From: Nemopilema nomurai
Taxonomy: Eukaryota; Cnidaria; Scyphozoa; Rhizostomeae; Rhizostomatidae
Reading direction: 5' to 3'
Length of the DNA: 64,000 nucleotides
NCBI GenBank assembly: GCA_003864495.1
Contig: ML133401.1
Coordinates: 3,215,189-3,279,188, forward strand
Position numbers and translations under genes: made by a program. A model generated the notes under the pieces. It ran no database searches. It was not told the DNA's origin and saw nothing but the letters and a program-made list of their open reading frames with translations. Shown here piece after piece: positions 50,764 to 61,093 of this stretch; position 1 is the stretch's first letter, and the number at the start of each line of letters is the position of its first letter.

Positions 50764-53700
50764 TCATTTATTCTTAAATGCATTTAACTCGTTCGTTAGG
50801 CTAATTTTCTCCGCTCTTAAGGCTTCCAGTTTGTGTGTCCTATTCTTCAGCTGCCTTTCCAAAGTCTGCAAGAGTGGGGCACAGATAACCGACAGCAGCT
50901 GACAAATGGCCCTTGTGTAAACTAAGAAAAATGGAGCAGAGTTTGGGTGATACAATATAAGAGACAGAAACATCAATTTAACGAACAACAACAATAACAC
51001 CAAAGTAAAAGGAGGGCCTAAATAACTGCGACTATTGATGCTCACTAGCAGATTAGTTTTAGGCCCAACATTTAGCAGGTTTAACATCATAGTTTTTTCA
51101 GTTATGTCTCTTAATTTACTCCTAGTGCTTTAATCAATTCGTACTTTTTACATTTCGCTTCAGTTGAAAACTCTTAGAAACCTCTTTGCATCAGTATTCT
51201 CGCAATCGAGGCTCGTAAATAACGTTGACAAACAAAACTTTGTGTGAATTTGCATTTTTCTATGATATCGACTAGTTCGCTTTTATGTGAATGATTGGTT
51301 CTTTCAGCGTTTGAAGGTACCACGTAACACAAACACAAAAACCCGTAACAATCGAGCCCCTAAAAATTTAGGCCCTGTTTACACGAGAGAAAAAGGAATG
51401 GATCCAAAAGATCCGGATATGGGTACGATGCACAAGCGTTTACACGAGACCGGATCTTAAACTACAAAGCGTTTACATGGAAACGAACCAAAAGCGAATC
51501 TCTCTTTTTAAGCATGCGCAATGACAAGGTGGTTGTTAATTTTCAATTTAGTGGTCTCCTTTCACTGCCGTGCCTTTGCGGATCCGTATCCACCCGTTTA
51601 CACGGCGCCGATGAAGAACGGATCCAAATGGATTCGCTTTCTAATCGTACCCAAAAAGGTACGGATCTCTCCAAGAGAAGATACGGATCCTACCGTGCCC
51701 GTGTAAACGCAAGGCCTATCGTAGCCAGTTTGGGTACGGATCTATACGGATCCGTTCCCGTGTAAACGGGGCCTTAGAAAAGGCCACGATTACATTTACC
51801 GTATTTTACAGCTGTTACAACTTCAAAAGGAAATTGAATATTTCTAAAATAGTTCATGTTTTCGTAAGCAAATTATGAACTTAGAAGCGCTATTTTCCGC
51901 TTTTGCTTTCAGTTTTGAAAACATGTTTAAAAACAGTAAGACATCTGAGAGAGTATTTTGGCCTTGTTTGGAAACGCGTAATTCATTAATGGCAAAACAT
52001 TCAAGTGGCAAACTTTGAACAGCCCTACAAACCACCTAACATTTGCCGGTAGCTTAAAGGTGCATATTACGCGCTTTTTTATAAGGAACCACTTTATGAG
52101 GAACCTACATGTAGAAGGCCGAAATATTTAAAAGAACTTATACTACTAAAAACGAAATCACTAAGAAACTTTTCGATTTGAAAATTTTTTATAACTGCAA
52201 GCATCATGAACTAAAAAGCCGGTTCCATTCATTTGCAGCCAATACTCGCATAGATTGTTTGTTATTCGTGTGTCAAGTGCTTCATTGCGTAGTTTCCGCA
52301 TATGCTGTCTCGCCCCTCCTTCTATTAAGTTTTAAGGCTTATTGATGTGCAGTGAAAATTAAGGAACTTTTAAGGAACTTTCTGTACTAAAATCTGATGA
52401 TTTGAGGTCTACGAATTAGAAACTTTTAGAACTAGGCCTTGAGGTAGGTTCCTTATAAAAAATTGTACTTCTTTGGCAATTAAACAAGAAAATCATAAAA
52501 GAAAAGATTGTTACCTGTCCCGTTATGAATAGCAGTCACTAAGTCTTGCATTTTATGTCTTGGAAAGATAAAATAAACAATTAATACTTTTCCCAGTAAA
52601 CCGTGAGAATTCTAAATATAGGAACACAGCTTGAAATCTTCAAAAGGTTCTTTGTGAAACTAAACTTGTTACAGTTGGAAATATATTTACATCAGGAAGA
52701 AATAAAGAGGTGGCTTGAAGTTTGCATAGAGACCGAAGGGAACTAAAGGAACACGTTAATGGTGCCTTTGATTTACTTGTGGCATAAAGAATGATAATAT
52801 GTTTATATTAGCAAATAATGTGTCGTGTATAATATGAACTCTTTTTAATATGCTTGTGTATAAAGTCTGGTAGCCAACTGTACGTAGAAGAATGGCATGT
52901 GTTCAGGGAAGAAAGAGATAACAAAGAGTGGTTTCAAGGTAAGATGTCGAAAATTGTATTTGATTACAAATTGTGGTCTCAAGGTAAAATGTCAAAAATT
53001 GCAGGTTATCAAGAAACACAATAATAGGACCTAGAAAGATTATAAAGTTAGCTATACAATGCGCTATCAATGTTTCTTAGTAAAACCGAGCTTCAATTAA
53101 TTAGCTTTGTATAACCGGGTTTCTTAAAAATGTGGCAGTTGGGGTCAAAATTGATCATCTAGTTACGTATGCAGTGGCCCCTTGAAATACAACGTAAGAA
53201 AAGGTTAAATTTGAAAGATAAAACGAAATGTCGTCATCATGCAAATCAAATAACAAGTTACTACGATAACGTCTTCTCGTACGCCTCGAGCTCTTCCTAA
53301 AATAGATGTGACAAAGGTCACTAAAATGAAGCCAAAATAATTCGCCAAGGGTCAAATAAAAAGCCACCCGAGTAGTTCATTCGTTTCCAATGATAAATTG
53401 GCGTATACACTGAATATAAATCGTAAATCAGAATCACGTGACAGCAGAACGTTGTGAATCACTGAGAAATTGATTTTGCCTCTTAAAAAATAAAGGAATC
53501 TTTCATGTGTCAGAATCTGGAATGGGTACCACCATACAAGTACCTCCATCTGATATGGTCTACAAAGACATCGCTATCGAGATTCAATCAAAACAAAAAA
53601 ATTGGTATCTAATGTCAATTAGCAATGAAATAACAAAGAAGGAATTAAAATTTACAAATAACATCCAAAGCAATGTCCGTATTGTGGGGAAATTACTAAC

Positions 53701-56700
53701 AGATGTCCATATTTTTGGTCGGGACGGAGGCTGAGGTAACAGGAACTTTTAAGCCTTCATCATCGGTCGTATCATATTCTTCACTACACGGAAAGTGAGA
53801 TAAAGACGAAGTTGGGAAAATGTTCCTGTTTATAATTTGCCTTATGAAATATTTGCTACTGTTTCACATCGCATTAAATGTTAGAAGGTTTTCTTTAAAT
53901 AGAGTCGCTCTCAGAAGATGAAATTTTCAAAATTTTTCCCTGACATTGTGATGAGGTTGGTCTCTAAAGCCACTACTAGTTTTTAGAGCCACTGTTCTCA
54001 AATCCTATCGAAAACGAAATAGAAACTACGTTATTATCATCTCTTAACCAAATTCAAAAGTTAAGAGTGAAGCACAGACTAATAAAATGAGATTCTTTCT
54101 CTACCCTAGGGGCGTTTAATCTCGACTTACTAGGTACAAAGTTGCTTTATTCTTTGACAATCTCAGTATTATACAGCCGTATTCTTAAAACCAATGAATG
54201 AAACAACTTATATCAGTGAATAAACTATACAATTAGCCATGTAATCCTATTCAATTCACTCTCTGTATCCACCAGCTAGACAAAATTAACGCGGAACCAA
54301 TCAAAGATGAAACGAGAGGTTTCTGGGCACTATGGCCTTTCAATCTATAATGTGGTCATGATGCATTTAACTGTCATCGCTCTTAACAAAGCGCCTCTTT
54401 GGTGACGAAAACAATAAAGAATCAGATTCCTCTTATGATTTCCTGGTTACCTGTCTTATGACAAATTCGGTTTTATCCAATCACACTTACGGCATCAATG
54501 TTTAGACTGTCTGCATATAACTTGGATTCAGTGACAAAAAACACGTGTCCCTCATCTTCTGTTGAATCTCCTCTTTGAAAAGAAGCTTTATGCTGATGAA
54601 AATGCTGAAAAGGGCCGGCGAAATAGAGGGGGGCAAGGGGCCATGGCCCCACACTTTTCGGTAGAGCAGAATATTTTTAAGGCCATGTACAGAGAAATTA
54701 AAAGAAGGAGATAAGTAGAAAAAAGGAGGTCCATATTATGTTATTATTTGCTTTGCTTAGTAGGCTCTGACGATGATTTTATTATTGAAATATTTAGAAG
54801 GCATGAAAAATTGAAGTTGTGAAAATATGAATCGCAGTTGAGGTGAATACGTGAAAAAACAATAAAATTTAAGAAGAAAATAATTTCCTAAGTTGTCTTT
54901 AACTTTTGACAAGAACTGACATCTATCTTGACAAAGTGAAAAAATGCGAAGGGTCTAATGCTTAAAATGATGACTTAGTAATCGTAACTGCGTCAAATTT
55001 GACGTCTTAATCCCTGTCTGATTCTGCTTTGAAAAACAGCTTTGTTTTTCGCCTTTACCAGTTTGCGTGTTTCCTACATATTCTCACATTCATTCACATT
55101 CCCAGCTCAGGAATAATTTGCATATACATTGCACTTTTGGCAGCACTTGAAAGGGCGGAAAACCCTAGAGAGGTGGGGGACTTGGTAGCTCAAGTTGACG
55201 TGCCCATTGCAAAACCCAGAACTCTTAACCTTTTTCACGGTAGTAACATGCTTTCTGTTCATGCAGACATTAACACACAATAATCGAATATTGTAATATT
55301 TGCTAATCGTGTATTCAAACTCTACAGACTTGCAAATGCTTCTTTACCTCTCCAGTGCTGGCTATATAGACATAGCAGTGTGGAATATAGAGCAGTACGT
55401 AATGGCAATTAATAGAGTGGACAATATAGTAATTAGCACTGATTAGATGCTACATTATTATTGATTCGCCTCTCTCCTCCAGCTTCATAATTATTGCTTT
55501 TGCATATTATCAAAAGAAAAGTCTGAAACTAAGCAGTGTAGTTTTTGTCGTTACTAAGTAATGGTACCAAGAGTAGGTAAGCCCACTACAGCCAGCACTT
55601 CAGTTTAATTTAGTACTTTAGAAGTGAAGGTAGGATACTGAGAACTTTATCTTAGTGTGACCAACCGATAGAATGGTGAGTGGCCAATCATTGATCAGAA
55701 ATTATTTGCGATCTGTTCTTCAGTTTGTTTAATGCAAGGACAGTTAATAGCTTCTTTATTTATGTCATTGCAGAATCATACTAACATAAATTCAATTCAC
55801 TAAACTTACAATGCAATGCAATTGATTAGCTGGCAAGCTAATTATATCAATTTTTACAATCCTGAGAGGTAGTAAACTAGCACTTTTTCTACACTTAGAG
55901 TTATCAAATTACAAAATCCAGGACCCTGAATTTGCAACGGATACTTCACCGTGAACTACCAACTTTCCATTTGTGCTAATGTAAATTTTTCAATACCAAC
56001 TGACGAATACCTATATATCTGCTCGCCAATACCAAGCCATACGTTATTGCTTAAATTTTTAATCCATAGATGTAGCTTTATATCTTTATTTCTGCAATAT
56101 CCTGCATGCCTATTAAGTCCAGAATAACTTGGTCCAAAGACTTATCTGTAACTTTAAAATTTCTTTCTTATTAATACATTTACATTGAAACGGAAAAAGT
56201 TATAGATAAAGGTAGAAAGGTAGAAAAAGATAGAAAGACCTCAACAAATTTTTTATGTTAAAACTATTTTTGGTGGTTTGATAGAGCGTCCTTAGAATGG
56301 CACGACTTTAGAATTTTTCTTAGCGCCAACCACAGTGGCTGATTTTACTAAACCCAGGCACTTTTTGGCATGTCAGGTCTCAAGTTGAATAGACATTTTG
56401 AAATTGGCATCTGGTTAGAATGACCGAAAGATAATCCTAGCCTGTTTCTGGTATGTGAGATTTTCCTTGATAAATTTGCTTACGGTAAACTGACAAAATC
56501 CTACGTAAATTACATGACAAATCAAATACTCCGAATTCCTTTTTCTTTTTATGATAGATATAAGGTAGCAACTACTATTCTAAAATCGTCAAATACCGTT
56601 TACTTCTTACAATAAGTCCATCTTCGAGTTAAATACCTTAATTACGCATCTAAATCCTGCAGCAATATGGCATACTAATTTGAAGTTAAATCACAAAGTG

Positions 56701-59700
56701 GACTTACCTCTTCTAGAATTACAGGGAGCTCAACAAGAGAGGATAGAGTGGCTGCACTCGGAACGAGGCTGGGAACAATCGAAAACTCAATTTCCAGTCT
56801 TTCTAGCCTGCGAACAAGGTAAGATGTAACAGGGATAAATCAAAAGCGAGTGTTTAAGACAAATCACTGGATACATTTCATTGGGGTTTTTAACAAAAAT
56901 GACAAAAAATGAGCAGACTATCTTGGCTCACTTCAAAGATTGCTAGGGTCCTAAGGTAAACTACCGATACTTTGGTGAAAGCCTGAGACAATAATCAATT
57001 GTTTTAAAAGAGTTGCAGTTGGTTCTGATAGCGTCATACTAAGATTTGACCTGCAACCAAAATAGTTCATTTGCGATGCATGTGGTTTATTAGCAACCAG
57101 AAAATTTCACTTCAATGTTAAGTGTCTCGCTTCCAATGAAAGGGTGTCATTTCGAATGAATGATGTTCATTTCCAACCAAAAGATTACACTTTTAAAGAA
57201 TTGGTCTTTTTCAGCCCATCGCCTTTGCATACAACCAATGGTCTTCATTTGTAACCAACCGGTTTCAACTACAGTGAAATGACTTCATCTACAACAACCA
57301 GGGAATCACATTTGCAACTAATGAGTTTGATCTGCAACAATAGGGTTTCATTTGCAACAATAGGGTTTCATTTGCAACAATAGGGTTTCATTTGCAACAA
57401 TTGGGTTTCATTTGCAACCCGAGGGCTTCATTTGCAACCCGAGGGCTTCATTTGCTCATTTTCAAAAGAGCTTTCATCAACAGCCAGAGAGTGTACACAA
57501 CCAAAGGGTTTCATTTGTAACCCAAGGGTCTCATTAGCAACCAAAGGGTCTCATTTGCAACCAAAGGAATTCATTTGCAACAATAGGGTTTCATTTGCAA
57601 CAATTGGGTTTCATTTGCAACCCGAGGGCTTCATTTGCTCATTTTCAAAAGAGCTTTCATCAACAGCCAGAGAGTGTACACAACCAAAGGGTTTCATTTG
57701 TAACCCAAGGGTCTCATTAGCAACCAAAGGGTTTCATTTGTAACCAAAGGAATTCATTTGCAACAATTGGGTTTCATTTGCAACTAATGGGTTTCATTTG
57801 CAACTAATGGGTTTCATTTGCAACATGAGAATTCCAGTAGAGCTTACGGATTTCATTTGTCCTGAAAGATGGTTTACAATAGCCATGCTATTCAGTGCGG
57901 GAGATAAACATACTCAGGTAAACTCGATAACCCTGGCCCCGTGAAAAGCGATGATGATCTGCTTGAAATCACACGAGGTCTTGGCTTTTGACGAGTTTCG
58001 GGTAGCAAAACGCAAGGTCATACAGTAAACATTCGAATTTTAGCAAAGTATGTTTTCGGAATCCAATATTTTTCAAATGCCCCGCAAACAATCGAGAAAC
58101 TTTATGTTTACTTACATATTATAAGAACCTGTTTGGATAGCTTGAAAGCACGTGACTTGGACATCTCCAACAGACTGTAAAAAGGGTCAACGGTAGAATT
58201 TTATCCTACTTTATAAACAATGTTAACATCGATCTAAAAACAAACTGAAAAATTGGCCTAGAAAGAAAACAAGAGATGCTTTTAATAGATAAAAGTTTTT
58301 CTTAAATATTTTTATCTTTCACACACCTGTATCATTTCTTTTACATACTTGTATCTTTAAAGAGATACAAGAAAATAGACAAATTTGATGCTTAAACAAA
58401 AGAGACATACCGTTATAGGATCGTCATTAAAACAGGAAATTATCAAGCCAACGAAATCTTGATCCATCATTTGATACATTGATTGTGTTGCAACATCTGG
58501 AATGAGAATTAACAAAAGCTAAATACGGCAGGAAAGTAGAACGCTAAAATGCAGGGTTCTTTGAATAGAGTCAAGACAACTCCATCAATAAATACTTGCA
58601 TCGCGATCTAAATCGGAACAAGACGGGTAATACAAAGAACTGCTTTCACAAAGACATAGTTACAAATAGGCATGACCTTGGATAAAATTGTAAACAAAAA
58701 TAATTTAAAGATAGCAGCGTCTAATGACATCAGTAAACAATAGAAACAGAGAACAAAGACGGGTCTAGGTCACTCAAAACATAACAGGGAAGGAATGTGG
58801 GACAGGTGACCGATTTATCAATCTGTTTGGAATCAACCTATTACGATGTTTGCAAAACAGAAATTCGCATTGGCCTAAGCTTAGTGAGTGAGAGAGAGAG
58901 AGAGGGGGGGCAAAAAAGATTGGTGCCTTTGGTGCACAGGTGTGCCTCTGTCCTTTCTTCCCTTACCGACATGAGATGGCCATACTGTGATGTGTGGATG
59001 CGAGTGGTACCAGCCAATGATCCTTAATGGTTTCTTTGCTCTTGTGCTGTGGCCTATCACTTACTTCTAGTCAAGGAAACTGGTTAAAAAACTGGTTATC
59101 AATGGATATGTTAATTGAACCACAGATGTTGGGTTGCTAAAACAGTTCTTGTTTTTGGGCCTTCTTGTTTTGAACTAGAGTTGTAGACTGGGGAGAATTT
59201 AATTTAGAAACAATAAGCTTTTTACTGGTTTTCGAAATCCATACTTCTCACCATTTCAATCCTGGCCTACTACATATTACTGACTGCTCCAAAATCGGTT
59301 AAACATAACTTTCATACAAAACTCTTTAAAAAAATTAAAAAAAGGTAAAGATATAAATCATTTGCTTATAACATAGATATCATACCATGCCAGGCAAATA
59401 TTAGAAATTCAGAATTGACAAGAGAAAGACTAATTTAGCAAAAAAGAAAAATAGCCAAAAAAAAAAGGATCAGAGGGACACAACAATATAATGTCAACTA
59501 AACATCAACCAATCAATTGATCAGCACTAAATAACTTTGAAAAAAATAAAGGTGAAGGATATTTCAGCTTTAGTAGAGGCATTTGACAGTTGCTCTGGTG
59601 ATATCTCGACACGGTCCTTCCGCTTGTCTGACCTTCTTAGCATGATGACGGCATGTGCATGAGCAATTTCATCCTCAATCTGTAAGTGACATCAAACAGG

Positions 59701-60921
59701 CTGAGTTAAAATGTTTTGATGAAATATTATGTAATATATGATATATACAACATATGTCATATATGAGATAAAAGTTATTGCTTGAAGCTTTTTGTGGAAC
59801 AGTGTTCAGCATGTGTACATAAAATGCATATGTGCTTGCGGAGGGCAAGAAGATAAAAACTGCTTTTCATCTTTGATTGATTAATCTAAAAACTGATTAC
59901 TTGGTACTCTAAAAAATTATAAATCTGCGGAATTATTACTTATGACTTGTGTGATTACTCAATAGAATGACTACACTGAAAATCGGAAGAGCGTGACTAT
60001 TCAATTCTTGGTACAGTGGTTGCTCTGGAAAATTACAACTCTGAAGAATTTTACTCTGAAGAGAGTTAATAATGAGCAATTCATTAAATGATTAATCTAT
60101 TTCTACACAAAATACAAAATAGTGAAGATAAGTGTTTGATTTCTGCAATTGATTACTCAGTTCACGGATCTGCACATACTTTGGTACATAGAGCAAGACA
60201 ACTCTTAGTTCCTGGTCTGCATTTTACATTCCCAATTGGCAACAGTTGCTTAATTAGAAGTACCATCTTGAAATTAAAATTCTATGCTTCAAATGTAACA
60301 AATGTAAGGTGTATGTAATCAAACTATATAGTACATGATTAACATAATAGCTACACATATAAAAAAAATCATCAGAATAAAAATATTCAACCTTAACTCA
60401 GTTTAAACTGAAAAACTAAAGTTGTTTGGACCCTTCATTTGTGAGTTACTTTGCTTTAAATATCTAGATAATTGTTGAGACTATGTGAAAATGTTTTACT
60501 GCCATATATATAAGTGTAGGAAATGCTAAACATTTAAATGAAGATTTAAAAAAATTAGCTTTTCCTATACATTTCATTCAACGGAATTTGCTGCACTGCT
60601 GTGGTCAAAGCTCACAAGAAATGTCTAAATATTTAATGGCGACAGAAGGATCAAATAACACGTATTTTTAAATTTGAGCAAAGTTAACAATGAAGATTTC
60701 AATTCTGATGTTCATTTCTAGGAAAGAACCGTAGATAGCGGATACAAAATTGATGATTTCAATCTGGATCGGAGAATACATCTTTTAACCGCCCATAGCT
60801 AAGCATCAGAGAGGCCTACCTCACCAATAAGTAGACCCATCACTTCTTCTTGCTCTGTTGACAAAGCATGTGTCATGCAAACCAGAAAGGCGTCTGACTC
60901 AATCAAAAACTTTTTAACCAT
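50764..60921 (-). CDS. BRCC3: BRCC36, K63-specific JAMM deubiquitinase
   Basis: BRCC36 is the catalytic subunit of the BRCA1-A and BRISC complexes and cleaves Lys63-linked ubiquitin. Exons in transcript order: 60921-60820, 59679-59563, 59048-58967, 58496-58411, 58174-58116, 56807-56708, a missing small exon, 52558-52515, 50921-50764. Matches include LIESDAFLVCMTHALSTEQE, RRSDKRKDRVEISPEQL, MYQMMDQDFVGLI, AIHNGT and the C-terminal helix RAICQLLSVICAPLLQTLE. The JAMM motif is complete: Glu26, His88, His90, Ser98 and Asp101 in HSHPHITVWPSHVD. Phases fit everywhere except between 56708 and 52558 (0 to 2), so a short exon is needed; 56636-56611 (26 bases) is a candidate. The length is about 257 residues, shorter than human. 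The segment between exon 1 and HAVIMLRRSDK is much reduced. Intron 2 is AT-AC. Confidence 0.93.
50767..50772 (-). promoter_or_regulatory. BRCC3: AATAAA overlapping the BRCC3 stop region
   Basis: The last codons before the TGA read ...AAG AAT AAA TGA, so an AATAAA lies inside the coding end. If used, the 3' UTR would be only a few bases long. An ATTAAA further downstream (near 50435) is an alternative. Confidence 0.3.
51371..51773. mobile_element. 403-bp MITE, Harbinger-like, 3-bp TTA duplication
   Basis: The left end GGCCCTGTTTACACG and the right end CGTGTAAACGGGGCC are inverted repeats with one mismatch, flanked by TTA on both sides (51368-51370 and 51774-51776). A 3-bp TTA/TWA duplication with G-starting ends is typical of PIF/Harbinger elements. 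The interior repeats GTTTACACG and GGATCC-type palindromes on both strands and carries no transposase. It lies in the last BRCC3 intron. Confidence 0.75.
52070..52466. mobile_element. Second copy of the TA-type MITE, with an insertion
   Basis: Shares with the 8798 element the end GCTTTTTTATAAGGAACC, the internal CATGTAGAAGGCCGAAATAT, TCTGATGA-TTGAGGTCTACG and the inverted end GGTAGGTTCCTTATAAAAAA. It differs by a short duplication near the left end and by about 190 bases (52155-52347) that interrupt the shared sequence between AAAAACG and TGCAGTGAAA. The outermost bases are decayed. Confidence 0.7.
54637..54650. repeat. Perfect 14-bp palindrome in a decayed element
   Basis: GGGGCCATGGCCCC, preceded by GAGGGGGGCAA, lies in a BRCC3 intron. 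The hAT-type element at 61716 has a nearly identical G-run and GGCCATGGCCCC, so this is probably the remnant of a related copy. Confidence 0.4.
57040..57840. repeat. 20-21 bp minisatellite with 183-bp higher-order duplication
   Basis: Units of the type (GGGTTTCATTTGCAACAAT) with many variants fill the stretch. From 57441 a longer block, including CATTTGCTCATTTTCAAAAG and a CAGCCAGAGAGTGTACACAA segment, recurs 183 bases later at 57624. Because 183 is divisible by three, the + strand stays open for 103 codons, giving a repetitive peptide that is an artefact. It lies in the BRCC3 intron between 56808 and 58115. Confidence 0.9.
58890..58912. repeat. Short GA/G simple repeat
   Basis: GAGAGAGAGAGAGAGAGGGGGGG in the BRCC3 intron just below the JAMM exon. 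Confidence 0.8.
59049..59562 (-). other. BRCC3: U12-type AT-AC intron in BRCC3
   Basis: After ...AAA GCT GAA (exon end 59563) the intron starts ATATCCTT, the exact U12 AT-AC donor consensus. TTCCTTGAC, a full match to the U12 branch site TTCCTTRAY, lies near the other end. The intron ends GGCCAC at 59049, followed by AGC ACA AGA in frame. Both exons belong to BRCC36 and no GT or GC donor nearby keeps the frame. The branch-to-acceptor distance (about 22 bases) is at the long end of the usual range. Confidence 0.85.
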
Positions 60922-61093
60922 TTTCTTTCATTTATGAGCCTCAAATGTTTCTCTTCCCGGGAAATAAGATATCAACTTGATCGTGTGGCCTCTCTTCTGA
61001 AGCGGGCGACGCTAGAACGAGGCTCCATGTTCTTTCCGCAAAGGAAGCAGCTGACATCGGAAGGGCAAAGTAAAATTCTACTTCGAAGGTGCA
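60922..61093. promoter_or_regulatory. Bidirectional promoter between BRCC3 and PRSS16-like gene
   Basis: Only 172 bases separate the start codons of two divergent genes, so 5' UTRs and promoters must overlap or be very short. There is no TATA box. Visible sites are a perfect palindrome TTCCCGGGAA (60954-60963; an E2F- or STAT-like shape) and an ETS-type CGGAAG (61058-61063), with TTTCCGC nearby on the opposite strand. TATA-less, ETS-containing promoters are typical of divergent housekeeping pairs in animals. Confidence 0.6.

Noticed and set aside
50764..51090. A 108-residue minus-strand ORF with two hydrophobic helices and a coiled coil, looking like a small membrane protein.
   Set aside because: Only the last 51 residues are coding: they are the final BRCC36 exon from the acceptor at 50922-50923. 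The hydrophobic part is intron read-through.
57432..57743. A 103-residue plus-strand ORF with a Cys-containing repeat.
   Set aside because: It is a translation of a minisatellite whose longer unit happens to be a multiple of three; no splice sites or start context support it.
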